Source: Pseudomonadota bacterium (GTDB taxonomy: Bacteria > Pseudomonadota > Alphaproteobacteria > Sneathiellales > Sneathiellaceae). Taken from it: DNA of 64,000 nucleotides. The position numbers and the translations under genes are program-made. The stretch spans positions 1 through 64,000 of the forward strand of contig JANSXH010000001.1 in assembly GCA_024743055.1 (NCBI GenBank), given 5' to 3'. Under the pieces are notes generated by a model. That model was given only the letters and a program-made list of their open reading frames with translations. It did no database searches and had not been told where the DNA came from. This document shows, piece after piece, positions 7,745-17,005 of the stretch (position 1 is its first letter; each line of letters starts with the position of its first letter).

Positions 7745-8755
7745 TTAATCTTCTTTCAGCTTGAGAACCAACTTGCCGAAATTCTCGCCAGTAAACAGCT
7801 TGAGTAAGGTCGCCGGGAAGTTTTCGATACCCGTTTCCACATGGTTGCGGAATTTCAGCTTTCCTTCCGCATGCCACTGAGCCAGGTCACGAATGCCTTC
7901 GCCATATCGTTTGACATAGTCAAAGACCACAAAGCCTTCCATACGGGCATGCTGCACCAAAAGGCTGAGGTAATTTTGCGGACCCCGAACCGGTGTCGTG
8001 TTGTTGTATTGGGAAATGGCACCGCAAATAGCGACACGGGCATGCCGATTGAGACGCGCTAGAGCGATATCCAGAATTTCACCACCCACATTATCAAAAT
8101 ACACATCAACACCAGTGCTGAGCGGCTCTTTCAGATCCTCAAGGAAACTCTCGGACTTATAATCGACACAGGCATCAAACCCAAGCTCCTCGACCACATA
8201 GGCACATTTATCAGCACCACCAGCGATCCCAACAGCGCGAGCGCCCTTAATCTTGGCGATCTGACCTACGATAGAGCCAACAGCCCCGGCAGCACCGGAG
8301 ACAAGAACCGTATCGCCTTCCTTAACCGCTCCCACATCAAGCAGGCCGAAATAAGCGGTCAATCCTGGCATCCCAAGGCCACCAAGATAGTTTTCTAGAG
8401 GTGCTAGGGTTGGGTCGACCTTGGTCAGATCTTTGCCATTGGAAACGCCATATTGCTGGATACCCAGCATACCACTTACGAAATCGCCGACGGCAAATCC
8501 CGGGTTGTTGGATTTCACAACCTCACCCACAGTACCTGCGCGCATGACCTCCCCAATACCGACGGGAGCAATGTAGGATTTGGCATCATTCATCCAACCC
8601 CGCATGGCCGGATCCAGAGAGGCATAATGGTTTTCAACCAGAACTTCTCCTTCACCAATTTCTGGAATGCTCTCGGTCGCAAATTCCCAATCTGAATCTT
8701 TTGGTACTCCGACAGGGCGGGCCGCTAGCCGGTATTGTTTGTTTGTGGCTGTCAT
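7745..8755 (-). CDS. NADP-dependent medium-chain oxidoreductase, CurA/PTGR-like
   Basis: A 336-residue zinc-free medium-chain dehydrogenase/reductase. It has the GroES-like N-terminal half, a Rossmann motif (GAAGAVGS) in the middle, and FDNVGGEILD typical of the leukotriene B4 dehydrogenase / curcumin reductase group, which reduces enone double bonds with NADPH. The start at 8755 has GGAGGA upstream; the longer reading frame to 8887 lacks a ribosome site. A terminator follows. It is not the acryloyl-CoA reductase AcuI type. The physiological substrate is unknown. Confidence 0.9.
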   Translation of the reverse strand: MTATNKQYRLAARPVGVPKDSDWEFATESIPEIGEGEVLVENHYASLDPAMRGWMNDAKSYIAPVGIGEVMRAGTVGEVVKSNNPGFAVGDFVSGMLGIQQYGVSNGKDLTKVDPTLAPLENYLGGLGMPGLTAYFGLLDVGAVKEGDTVLVSGAAGAVGSIVGQIAKIKGARAVGIAGGADKCAYVVEELGFDACVDYKSESFLEDLKEPLSTGVDVYFDNVGGEILDIALARLNRHARVAICGAISQYNNTTPVRGPQNYLSLLVQHARMEGFVVFDYVKRYGEGIRDLAQWHAEGKLKFRNHVETGIENFPATLLKLFTGENFGKLVLKLKED

Positions 8756-9027
8756 GAATTTTCCTCCAGGGTTTTTGATCGTTCCCGCCACAGATACTGA
8801 TTTTAAAACAGAATACAAGACCGTTCGTTCCAAATTAAAAAAGGGCAGAATCACCCGGAGAAAAGTCAGAGAAACCAAGCCCGCCAATCCCCTACGTCAG
8901 GGCAGCAATTTTCGTAAAACATCAGGATGAGCAGGAAGAGTAAAAAAGTTCTTTCATGTCGTCCCGGAGCAAATTCCCAGTTGAGAATCGACCTAGCGTA
9001 GGGCCATAACGGGATAAGGGAAAGACG

Positions 9028-10287
9028 ATGGCAAATCTGGATTGGCATGAGGGCCGCAGTGATCTGAGCAGCCTGAGGCTGCTGGAAGCGGCCCCTGAAA
9101 GTGAGGGAATTGATCTGGCGGCAGTCAGGCTTTATCGCTTAGCAAGAGTCCGCGCGGAAATGGCGAAGCGCGATATTGCCGCTGTCATACTCTCGGACGC
9201 TGTCAATATCCGGTATACCACCGGAACCCGAAATATGCAGGTTTTTTCCTCTCGAAATGCACCCTGTCGCTACCTTTTACTGACAGCCGATCGTTCAATC
9301 CTCTATGAGTTTTCCGGCTGCATGCATTTGGTAGATAATTTTGAAACCATTGATGAAGTGCGCCCTGCGATGACGGCAAGTTTCGTGGCGGCAGGCAGGC
9401 ATATTGTCGAGCGCGAAAGGAGCTGGGCAGCGAATATGGCGTCGACGATCAAGGAACTAGTAGGTTCTGGTGCGACCATCGGACTGGAGCGAATGAATGC
9501 CGGTGCCGCAATTGCACTTGCCGGGCACGGCTTTCGGATCGTAGATGCACAGGAGCCTGTCGAGATGGCCCGCGCCATAAAATCCGATGAAGAGTTGAAA
9601 TGCATTCGAACATCTTTGAGAGCAACCGAGAGAGCTGTTGAAGATCTGCGCAAAGCAATCAAACCGGGACTGACAGAAAACGAACTTTGGTCAGTTTTTC
9701 ATCAATCCATCATTGCCCAAAATGGCGAGTATTGCGAAACCAGACTTATGAGTTCCGGAGATCGGACAAACCCGTGGTTCCAGGAATCAGCCTCCAAAGT
9801 CATCGGCGAAAACGAATTGATTTCCCTCGATACGGATATCGTCGGATGTCATGGATATTATTCTGATTTCTCCCGAACTTTTCATGCGGGCCCGGGCAAA
9901 CCGGATGAAGCTCAAAAAGATCTTTATAAGACGGCCTATGAGCAGGTTCACCACAATATGGGCATCCTGCGCCCTGGTTTGACTTTGCGGGAATATTCAG
10001 AAGAAGCATGGGAAATCCCGCCACCGTATTTTGCCAACCGATATTATGTCTCCGGGCATGGCGTTGGCTTGACCGGAGAGTATCCATATCTCTATCACCG
10101 GGCAGATTACCAGGACGCCGGCTATGATGGCGTCCTCGAGCCCGGCATGACGATCTGTATCGAGAGCTATATCGGAGAGGAAGGCGGCAAGGAGGGGGTA
10201 AAACTTGAACAACAAGTCCTTATCACTGAGGTCGGGATTGAGCTGCTTTCAGAATATCCCTTTGACGCAGATCTGCTGGCTTCCTGA
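9028..10287 (+). CDS. M24-fold metalloprotein, DddP-like (DMSP lyase relative)
   Basis: A 419-residue creatinase/aminopeptidase-P-fold protein. The C-terminal half closely resembles DddP, an iron-dependent lyase that splits dimethylsulfoniopropionate into DMS and acrylate: ETRLMSSGDRTNPWFQES, LDTDIVG and the ending YPFDADL are shared in style. All six metal ligands are present (D268, D270, D280, H344, E379, E394), with the same spacing I recall for DddP ligands D295, D297, D307, H371, E406, E421. The residue matching DddP D377, proposed as catalytic base, is glycine here (G350). It may be a lyase variant or act on a different substrate. The start has AAGGGAAAG upstream. Confidence 0.82.
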   Translation: MANLDWHEGRSDLSSLRLLEAAPESEGIDLAAVRLYRLARVRAEMAKRDIAAVILSDAVNIRYTTGTRNMQVFSSRNAPCRYLLLTADRSILYEFSGCMHLVDNFETIDEVRPAMTASFVAAGRHIVERERSWAANMASTIKELVGSGATIGLERMNAGAAIALAGHGFRIVDAQEPVEMARAIKSDEELKCIRTSLRATERAVEDLRKAIKPGLTENELWSVFHQSIIAQNGEYCETRLMSSGDRTNPWFQESASKVIGENELISLDTDIVGCHGYYSDFSRTFHAGPGKPDEAQKDLYKTAYEQVHHNMGILRPGLTLREYSEEAWEIPPPYFANRYYVSGHGVGLTGEYPYLYHRADYQDAGYDGVLEPGMTICIESYIGEEGGKEGVKLEQQVLITEVGIELLSEYPFDADLLAS

Positions 10288-10365
10288 CCGCAATTTCTCC
10301 CCGTTACTTATGGCATAAAAAGAGGCTCGGCATAGACCGAACCTCCCGATAAGCTCACTATATTA

Positions 10366-11994
10366 TCAAGCTGTAGGTAAGACGTAATCCTTGAAGTCTT
10401 CCCGCAATTTTGTCTTCAGCAACTTGCCGGTTGCCGTATGGGGAAGCTCATCGACGAAAACAACATCATCAGGCAACTGCCATTTGGCAAGGGTGCTTTC
10501 CAAATGCTTGATAACATCGTCGCGGGTGACGTCATGGCCTTCCTGCTTGACGGCAATGACCAACGGACGCTCATCCCATTTAGGATGAGGGATGGCGATC
10601 ACAGCAGCTTCGACAATACCAGGACAGCCAATGGCTTCATTTTCCACATCGATAGACGATATCCACTCACCACCTGACTTGATTACATCCTTGGACCGAT
10701 CAGTGATCTGCATATAGCCGTCGCCGTCCAGGGTGCCAACATCTCCAGTACTGAACCAGCCATCTTCATCAAGGATGCTGCCGCCTTCGCCTTTGAAATA
10801 GCCATTGGTAATCCAGGGCCCACGCACCTTCAAGTCACCAAAGGCGACGCCATCGCGGGGCAGTTCCTTGTTGTCATCATCGGTGATCTTCAATTCTACC
10901 CCATAGACCACCCGTCCCTGCTTGGTCCGGATATCGATCTTCTCGGATTCCGGAAGGTCCATATGCTTATTAAGGAGGTTCCCTGTCGTGCCGATAGGGC
11001 TGGTTTCCGTCATTCCCCAGGCATGGACAACATTCACGCCATAGTCTTCTACGAAGGTGGAAATCATTGACCGGGCCGCTGCGGAGCCGCCGATCACTGT
11101 TCGGTTCATGGTAGAGAATTTCAGATTGTTTTCTTTGACATGGGCAAGAAGCATCATCCAGATTGTCGGCACGCCGGCTGAAACAGTCACATTTTCCGTT
11201 TCCATCAGGTCATACAAGGAAGCGCCATCCATAGCTGCCCCGGGCATAACCATCTTGGCGCCACTCATGGCGGCCGCGTAAGGCAGACCCCAGGCATTGG
11301 CGTGGAACATTGGAACCACGGCAAGGATCGAATCCTGATTGCTGATGCCAAGACCATCTTGGGCGCAGACACAGAAGCTATGCAGGACGGTTGAGCGGTT
11401 GGAATACAGAACACCTTTCGGGTTACCCGTTGTCCCGGACGTGTAACAAAGGGAAGATGCTGTTTTCTCGTCCAGATCGGGCCAGACATAATCACCATCT
11501 TCCGCTGCAAGCAGGGTTTCATAACACAGAAGGTTATCGAGACTGCTATCCGGCATATGCTCTTCATCCGTCATGACGATGAAGCCCTCGACATTGGGCA
11601 GATGCTCTTTCAGCGCCTCAATCAAAGGAATGAAGGTCAGATCTACAAAGATGAATTTGTCCTCAGCATGATTGACGATATAGGCGATCTGCTCGGGAAA
11701 CAGGCGAGGATTGATGGTGTGGCAGACTGCCCCCATACCGGAAACACCAAAATAGACTTCCATATGGCGATACCCGTTCCAGGCAATTGTGCCCATGCGG
11801 TCACCGATATTTACTCCAAGTCGGCCAAGAGCTTGGGCCAGTTTCTTGGCACGCTGGTTGAGTTCGCGATAGTTGGTGCGGTGTATGGGTCCTTCAACAG
11901 AGCGGGAAACGACTTCCACATCTCCGTGATTTTGTCCTGAATATTCGATAAGTGAGGAAATCAGCAGTGGCCGATCCTGAATTAGACCTAACAT
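10366..11994 (-). CDS. Acyl-CoA ligase, DmdB / medium-chain fatty acid type
   Basis: A 542-residue AMP-forming ligase. The phosphate-binding loop [11 protein letters not shown], the adenylate motif GWFSTGDVG and the late catalytic lysine in [14 protein letters not shown] are intact. The N-terminus ([18 protein letters not shown], then [15 protein letters not shown] and [12 protein letters not shown]) is typical of the family holding the methylmercaptopropionyl-CoA ligase DmdB and AlkK-like medium-chain ligases. It activates a carboxylic acid with ATP and CoA for beta-oxidation-like breakdown. It converges on the DddP-like gene, so co-transcription is impossible. Family members often accept several short and medium chains. 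Confidence 0.88.
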   Translation of the reverse strand: MLGLIQDRPLLISSLIEYSGQNHGDVEVVSRSVEGPIHRTNYRELNQRAKKLAQALGRLGVNIGDRMGTIAWNGYRHMEVYFGVSGMGAVCHTINPRLFPEQIAYIVNHAEDKFIFVDLTFIPLIEALKEHLPNVEGFIVMTDEEHMPDSSLDNLLCYETLLAAEDGDYVWPDLDEKTASSLCYTSGTTGNPKGVLYSNRSTVLHSFCVCAQDGLGISNQDSILAVVPMFHANAWGLPYAAAMSGAKMVMPGAAMDGASLYDLMETENVTVSAGVPTIWMMLLAHVKENNLKFSTMNRTVIGGSAAARSMISTFVEDYGVNVVHAWGMTETSPIGTTGNLLNKHMDLPESEKIDIRTKQGRVVYGVELKITDDDNKELPRDGVAFGDLKVRGPWITNGYFKGEGGSILDEDGWFSTGDVGTLDGDGYMQITDRSKDVIKSGGEWISSIDVENEAIGCPGIVEAAVIAIPHPKWDERPLVIAVKQEGHDVTRDDVIKHLESTLAKWQLPDDVVFVDELPHTATGKLLKTKLREDFKDYVLPTA

Positions 11995-12215
11995 ATTATA
12001 GTCCCTGTCTTTTCGTTGATTTTTCGTGGTCGCAGCATAATTCCCGCTGTCTCAATGGTAAAGTCCCTTCGGGATTCGCTGGCCATCTCGGTTTTTCAGA
12101 TTGCTTACCGTAGCGTAATTGGGGCATCAACGGCGGAAAACCAAGGGCTTTTTGTCAAATCCCGGACAATTTCGTAAAAAGGACGAAGAATTTCTCGAAT
12201 CAGGGGTCTCATGCG

Positions 12216-12614
12216 ATGGAGATTGATCCGATCATACTGGTGCCAGGTGCAGGTGTTGCGGTCCTGCTGATGATCTTATATATCCGCTTTGTAGCCGGTC
12301 ACAGGGAAGCGATCCTTGAGGAAGCCGGGGTCACAGCGTTCCTGCAACTGCAAGCTCCGGACCATCGACTAGATCGCCTTTTCGTTAGTCAGAATCGTAA
12401 GTCCGCCCTGGTGTTTTGGCAGGATGAAGAAGTTGTGGGTATTGTGCGCAGTTTCGGTAATAAGCTCGTGCTGCAGATCCTGCCACATTCAATTCTCGCT
12501 TCCAATTCTGATGGGGCGGTGCTTATCCCTCGCCAGGGGCTGACCCATCCCCCACTTCACTTTGTGACTTCGGAAGAAATGCCAGTTCCTTTCCTTCCAG
12601 AGGGGGCAAAATAG
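12216..12614 (+). CDS. Small membrane-anchored protein of unknown function
   Basis: A 132-residue protein I do not recognise. One N-terminal transmembrane helix (about residues 6-27) is followed by a soluble domain rich in beta strand, with a proline-rich end. The stop is two bases before the start of a sterol-desaturase-family gene, so the two are translationally linked and probably work together. AGGGG lies 11-15 bases before the ATG. It could be an assembly or electron-transfer partner of the oxygenase, but it has no visible metal or cofactor motif. Confidence 0.7.
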   Translation: MEIDPIILVPGAGVAVLLMILYIRFVAGHREAILEEAGVTAFLQLQAPDHRLDRLFVSQNRKSALVFWQDEEVVGIVRSFGNKLVLQILPHSILASNSDGAVLIPRQGLTHPPLHFVTSEEMPVPFLPEGAK

Positions 12615-12616
12615 TC

Positions 12617-13516
12617 ATGTCCCTGCCCGATCCCGTTACTCTGGCCATACCTGCCTTTGTTCTGTTGATTCTGATTGAGACCCTCATCGGCCGGTTTGCA
12701 CCGAAGAAATCCAACTATGAAATGAAGGACAGCGCCGCGTCCCTCACCATGGGGCTTGGGAATTTCGCCATTGGCCTGCTGAATTTCGGCCTTATTGGCA
12801 GTGTCTTCTTATGGGTGCATGAATTCCGTTTGTTTGATATCGGCTATCAGTGGTGGGCCTTTGTGCTGATCCTATTTGCCGAAGATTTCTGCTATTACTG
12901 GTTCCATCGGCTCAGCCATGAGCATCGCATTTGGTGGGCCTCCCATATCAATCATCACTCCTCGCAATATTACAATCTGACCACCGCCCTTCGGCAGACC
13001 TGGACCGGTGGCCTTGCCGGGACATGGATGCCGTGGTTGCTTCTCTCCTTCATAGGCTTTCCATTACCACTGATTTTCTTCCAGATGGGGATCAGCCTCG
13101 TCTATCAGTTCTGGATCCATACGGAGGCCATCGATAAAATGTGGGGGCCGTTTGAGGCCGTGATGAATACCCCATCCCACCACCGGGTACACCATGCCAT
13201 CAATCCGCGCTATCTGGATTCCAACTACGCCGGGATCTTTATTATCTGGGATCGACTTTTTGGAAGCTTCGTGCCGGAAGATAAAGCCGAGCCCTGCCGG
13301 TATGGGATCGTCAATCAGATTGCCAGCTTCAATCCGGTTTTTATCGCCTTTCACGAATGGTTTTCCATTTTTGCAAATTTGAAAGCCGCAACAAGCTTAA
13401 AATGTGCATTTATGCACATCTTCGGTCCGCCCGGCTGGAGCGAGGATGGCTCGACCCTGACCTCGAAGATGATCAAGGCGCGGGAGCAGGAACGGTTGCA
13501 GAAACAGCAATCCTAA
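12617..13516 (+). CDS. Sterol desaturase / fatty acid hydroxylase family protein (copy 1)
   Basis: A 299-residue integral membrane di-iron enzyme. The histidine clusters are complete: HRLSH (97-101), HINHH (110-114), an intermediate HTE, and SHHRVHH. Family members use O2 and a di-iron site to hydroxylate or desaturate lipids, sterols or hopanoids, or to cleave ether lipids. It is coupled to the small membrane protein gene two bases upstream. Its last four bases overlap the 3' end of the convergent hydrolase gene. It is one of three divergent paralogues within 12 kb. Confidence 0.9.
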   Translation: MSLPDPVTLAIPAFVLLILIETLIGRFAPKKSNYEMKDSAASLTMGLGNFAIGLLNFGLIGSVFLWVHEFRLFDIGYQWWAFVLILFAEDFCYYWFHRLSHEHRIWWASHINHHSSQYYNLTTALRQTWTGGLAGTWMPWLLLSFIGFPLPLIFFQMGISLVYQFWIHTEAIDKMWGPFEAVMNTPSHHRVHHAINPRYLDSNYAGIFIIWDRLFGSFVPEDKAEPCRYGIVNQIASFNPVFIAFHEWFSIFANLKAATSLKCAFMHIFGPPGWSEDGSTLTSKMIKAREQERLQKQQS

Positions 13517-14433
13517 CCCACAACGCCATTGGCCCAGGCGATAAAATCCGCTGTCACCTCATCGCGATTGGTTTCATTCAACAGCTCGTGCCGGCCACCG
13601 TCAAAGAACTTATGAGTGACCTGCGTAAATCCATGAGATTTATAGAGATCAAGCAGGCGCTTCACCCCTTTCGTTTTCTCCCCTACCGGATCATCGGTGC
13701 CACTGAATAGATGTAACGGCATCTGTTTATCCATTTTTGCGAGATTGGTGTCACTGGCAATGGTTGTCAGGGCATCCAGCATGCCAATCCAGGTGGCGAC
13801 GGAGCAATCAAAGCCGCAGAGGGGATCGGCCACATATTTGTCTACCTCAGCCTCATCCCGGGAGAGCCAGTCAGATTCCGTGCGATTGGGCTTGAAGGCT
13901 TTATTGAACGCCTTGAAGGTCATACCCGCCATCACCGGGCTATGCCCCTCTGCGCCCAGCCGCAGTTTTTCAAGCCGGGTAACCAGCTGCCCAATCTTAC
14001 CGAGGGCACCAGGCGGGCCATTCGTCGCAGACAAAGCCGCTCCCTGCACAGCGCCGCTGAACTCGGCCAGATATTGCTGAGCTAAGAAAGAGCCCATGGA
14101 ATGCCCGAGCAACAGTATCAGCACATTTGGGTAATCGTTGCGGATTCTCTCTGTCAGTAGATGCATGTCCTGAACGGCAAGATTCCAGCCATCCTGATCG
14201 GCCATATGCCCCGGTGTCTTTCCTTCCGGGATCGATTTACCATGGCCGCGGTGATCATTGGCATAGACCGCAAATCCGGCTTCATTCAAGGCTGTTGCGA
14301 ACCTTTCGTAACGCGCTGCATGCTCCGCCATGCCGTGGGCAATCTGCACCACTGCCTTGACCTCACCTGCAGGCTTCCAGCAATACGTAAATACCGGCAA
14401 CCCGTCAGCTCCCAAATAGGTAAAAGTCTCCAA
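13513..14433 (-). CDS. Alpha/beta hydrolase, monoacylglycerol lipase / lysophospholipase type
   Basis: A 306-residue cytosolic hydrolase of the serine aminopeptidase-like (Hydrolase_4) group. It has the oxyanion region AHGMAEHAARY, the nucleophile elbow GHSMGS, an aspartate near FSGTDDPVG and the catalytic histidine in GGRHELLNE. Relatives hydrolyse monoacylglycerols or lysophospholipids. Its end overlaps the end of desaturase copy 1 by four bases, so the two transcripts converge. No signal peptide is visible. Confidence 0.88.
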   Translation of the reverse strand: METFTYLGADGLPVFTYCWKPAGEVKAVVQIAHGMAEHAARYERFATALNEAGFAVYANDHRGHGKSIPEGKTPGHMADQDGWNLAVQDMHLLTERIRNDYPNVLILLLGHSMGSFLAQQYLAEFSGAVQGAALSATNGPPGALGKIGQLVTRLEKLRLGAEGHSPVMAGMTFKAFNKAFKPNRTESDWLSRDEAEVDKYVADPLCGFDCSVATWIGMLDALTTIASDTNLAKMDKQMPLHLFSGTDDPVGEKTKGVKRLLDLYKSHGFTQVTHKFFDGGRHELLNETNRDEVTADFIAWANGVVG

Positions 14434-14504
14434 TCCGCCTCTCCCCTTTTCGCTCTATTTAGCCATGATAACTATGTTCAGACAACCTCCGGTAAAACTT
14501 CACT

Positions 14505-14534
14505 TTGACAGGGCTTGATGGAAGGTTCTACAAA
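14505..14534 (+). promoter_or_regulatory. Sigma-70-type promoter candidate
   Basis: A perfect -35 TTGACA at 14505-14510 and -10-like TACAAA at 14529-14534 are separated by 18 bases, in the gap between the divergent hydrolase and aminotransferase genes. The predicted start near 14541 would give a leader of about 34 bases for the aminotransferase. Confidence 0.5.
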
Positions 14535-14574
14535 TACAGGAACAGCATCGGTAATAACAATCAAGGAAAACGCC

Positions 14575-15978
14575 ATGTCCAGCCCCAGCTTTCTTGAAGG
14601 AAACTCCCTCGCCGCCCGCGACGCCAAGAGCCTGATCCATGCCTATACAAACTTGTCCGTTCATGAAAAGGAAGGCCCGCTGATCATCGAGCGCGGAAAA
14701 GGAGTCCATGTATTCGACGATGATGGAAAGGAATATATCGAGGGTCTGGCCGGTCTGTGGTGCACCTCCTTCGGATTTGGCGAGCAGGAACTGATCGATG
14801 CTGCCATCGAGCAGATGCAAAAGCTCCCCTATTATCATTCGTTTGCCAGCAAATCGACGGAGCCCAGCATTCGCCTGGCAGAAAAACTACTCGATATTGC
14901 CCCGGCGGATTTCTCAAAGGTCTTCTTCGTCAATTCCGGCTCGGAAGCGAATGACACGGTTGTCAAGCTGGTCTGGTACTACAACAATGCCATCGGACGG
15001 CCCGAGAAAAAGAAAATTATCGCCCGCATGAAAGGCTATCACGGGGTTACTGTCGCGGCTGCCAGCATGACGGGCCTGCCGCCGCTTCACAACGATTTCG
15101 ACCTGCCGATCCAGGGCATCCTGCATACCAGCTGTCCGCATTACTATCGCTTCGGCAAAGAGGGGGAAAGCGAAGAAGAGTTCGCTACTCGCATGGCTGA
15201 GGAGTTGGAGGCCCAGATCCTGGAAGAAGGTCCGGATACCGTTGCTGCCTTTATCGCCGAGCCGATCATGGGCGCCGGCGGCGTGATCATTCCGCCTGTC
15301 GGTTATTTTGAGAAAATCCAGGCAGTGCTGAAAAAATACGACATTCTGATGATTGCCGATGAGGTGATCTGCGGTTTTGGCCGGACGGGTCGCATGTGGG
15401 GATCGCAGACCTTCGATATCAAGCCCGATATCCTCTCCTGCGCTAAAGCCCTCTCCAGCGCCTATCTGCCCATCGCCGCTGTCATGGTCTCCGAAGATAT
15501 CTTCCGCGGCATGGTCAGTCAGAGTGAAAAGCACGGGGCCTTCGCCCATGGCTATACCTATTCGGGCCATCCTGTCCCGGCCGCTGTCGCCATGCGGACC
15601 ATGGAACTGATGGAGGAGCGCAATATCCTCGGCCATGTTCGCCATGTCTCAAAACGTTTTATCGAGCGGTTTGAAGGCCTCGCTGAGCATCCGTTAGTCG
15701 GTGAAGTGCGGGCCTGTGGCCTTATCGGTGCCGTTGAACTGGTCGCCGATAAGGAGACCAAGCGCTCCTTCGATCCGAAATTCAAGGCCGGTCCGAAAGC
15801 CTATGAATTTATGCAAGAAGAAGGCGTGATCAGCCGTGCCGTCGCCGGTGACAATATGGCCCTCTGCCCGCCCCTGATCATCACGGAAAGCGAAATAGAC
15901 GAAATGTTCGACCGCTTCACCCGCGGCCTCGACCGCGCTGCCCAGGCCGCTTTTGCCGAGAACTGGCGGGACGGATGA
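14575..15978 (+). CDS. Class III aminotransferase (omega-amino acid:pyruvate type)
   Basis: A 467-residue PLP enzyme. The N-terminal substrate loop (GLAGLWCTSFGFG), the cofactor segment NSGSEAND, the aspartate motif IADEVICGFGRTG and the Schiff-base lysine in SCAKALSSAYLP are all present. The family moves amino groups from omega-amino acids, taurine, polyamines or beta-alanine to pyruvate or a related keto acid. The start at 14575 (MSSPSF) has AAGGAAAA upstream; the frame from 14515 overlaps the candidate -10 element. It stands alone behind a plausible sigma-70 promoter. Confidence 0.9.
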   Translation: MSSPSFLEGNSLAARDAKSLIHAYTNLSVHEKEGPLIIERGKGVHVFDDDGKEYIEGLAGLWCTSFGFGEQELIDAAIEQMQKLPYYHSFASKSTEPSIRLAEKLLDIAPADFSKVFFVNSGSEANDTVVKLVWYYNNAIGRPEKKKIIARMKGYHGVTVAAASMTGLPPLHNDFDLPIQGILHTSCPHYYRFGKEGESEEEFATRMAEELEAQILEEGPDTVAAFIAEPIMGAGGVIIPPVGYFEKIQAVLKKYDILMIADEVICGFGRTGRMWGSQTFDIKPDILSCAKALSSAYLPIAAVMVSEDIFRGMVSQSEKHGAFAHGYTYSGHPVPAAVAMRTMELMEERNILGHVRHVSKRFIERFEGLAEHPLVGEVRACGLIGAVELVADKETKRSFDPKFKAGPKAYEFMQEEGVISRAVAGDNMALCPPLIITESEIDEMFDRFTRGLDRAAQAAFAENWRDG

Positions 15979-16007
15979 GTATAAACTGACATTGCTCACT
16001 TTTTTCG

Positions 16008-16035
16008 TGGTTCGAGCCCTGCAATGCTCGAACCA
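16008..16035. repeat. Nine-base inverted repeat between convergent genes
   Basis: TGGTTCGAG and CTCGAACCA form a perfect nine-base-pair stem with a 10-base loop in the gap between the aminotransferase and epimerase 3' ends. No T tract follows the stem in either direction (a T6 run precedes it on the plus strand), so it is not a classical terminator, though it may act as a bidirectional RNA end or stabiliser. Confidence 0.45.
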
Positions 16036-16048
16036 TAGAAACAAAGAC

Positions 16049-17005
16049 TCAGTAACATTGTCGGTAGGGGGTTTCCAATCGACCTTCTGCATATAGCTTT
16101 ATGCTGTCGGCTAACCCTTCGTCAGGGTCGTATTTTTCCTTAAAACCGATCTCGGCCCTGATTTTTTCGGTTGAAACATAGAAATTCTGACTAAAGTCTA
16201 TGTCGTCTTCCCTCTCGTCGGACAAAACGATCTGTCCTTTCCAGCCTGACAGATCCGCAAGTTTCTGACACCATTCAAAGTCGGTATGAACGACCTCTTC
16301 TGCCACGTTATATATGCGGTGGCCCGTTTGTTGAGCTTCTATCATCTTTAAGATTGCGTAGGCTGCATTCTTATGAAGGCATCTTGAAAACCTCCATTGA
16401 GCTCGCTGCATACTAATTTGGATCGTTTTTTGACCCTCAAGCATTGGCCGAAGGTAATGCTCGATCCTGCGAGTATCTGGCCAGCCATAGATCGCAGGTA
16501 GTCTCAAGATCGCTGCGTTCTCTAAAGTATCCAAATATGCTTTTTCTACATGGAGTTTATCGTAAGCCTTGCCCTCTGCGCCAAGGGTATTTCGAAGAGC
16601 CATATCTTCAGAAATTGGGCAGTGTTGTAATTCTACATTTTCTGTCCGATGCAGTCTTGCGTAAGCTGAATAGACGTCAATGCTGGAAAGGGCAATGACA
16701 GGAACTTCGGGCCTCATCGATCTGATCACTGAAGCCGTGCTTGCCGCATCCTCTTTGCGGAAGGGAATCATATCGATAAGATAATCCGGGCAGACCCCCT
16801 CCAAAGCGTCTTTCATCGACGCAACATCGTTTCTGTCCGCCTTCACACATCTTTCAGAAAAATAAGACCACCCGGTTCTATTGAGCGTCGTTATCTCGGC
16901 ACCGGAAAAGCGGGAGCTGATTTGCTGGATGACATAAGGTCCAATAAGTCCTGTACCGCCGATAATGAGGATTTTCAAAGGTCTGATCATACTGGTAATT
17001 CTCAC
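16049..17005 (-). CDS. NAD-dependent epimerase/dehydratase-like extended SDR
   Basis: A 318-residue Rossmann-fold protein opening with the nucleotide loop GGTGLIGP. In the active-site region the usual YxxxK reads YDKLH, so the lysine is not in its normal place and catalysis may be atypical. The GTG at 17005 overlaps the upstream methyltransferase stop in the four-base arrangement GTGA; the ATG at 16990 is an alternative, with GGGTGAG 10 bases before it. The pair is clearly one operon. The substrate is unknown; nucleotide-sugar and lipid substrates are both possible. Confidence 0.78.
   Translation of the reverse strand: MRITSMIRPLKILIIGGTGLIGPYVIQQISSRFSGAEITTLNRTGWSYFSERCVKADRNDVASMKDALEGVCPDYLIDMIPFRKEDAASTASVIRSMRPEVPVIALSSIDVYSAYARLHRTENVELQHCPISEDMALRNTLGAEGKAYDKLHVEKAYLDTLENAAILRLPAIYGWPDTRRIEHYLRPMLEGQKTIQISMQRAQWRFSRCLHKNAAYAILKMIEAQQTGHRIYNVAEEVVHTDFEWCQKLADLSGWKGQIVLSDEREDDIDFSQNFYVSTEKIRAEIGFKEKYDPDEGLADSIKLYAEGRLETPYRQCY

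Noticed and set aside
7745..8755. AcuI-type acryloyl-CoA reductase completing a DMSP route
   Set aside because: The sequence has CurA/PTGR features (FDNVGGEILD) rather than AcuI ones.
14914..15645. A 243-codon open frame antisense to the class III aminotransferase
   Set aside because: It mirrors a well-conserved PLP enzyme and shows no protein-like motif.
16008..16035. Rho-independent terminator between aminotransferase and epimerase
   Set aside because: The stem is good but no T run follows in either direction.
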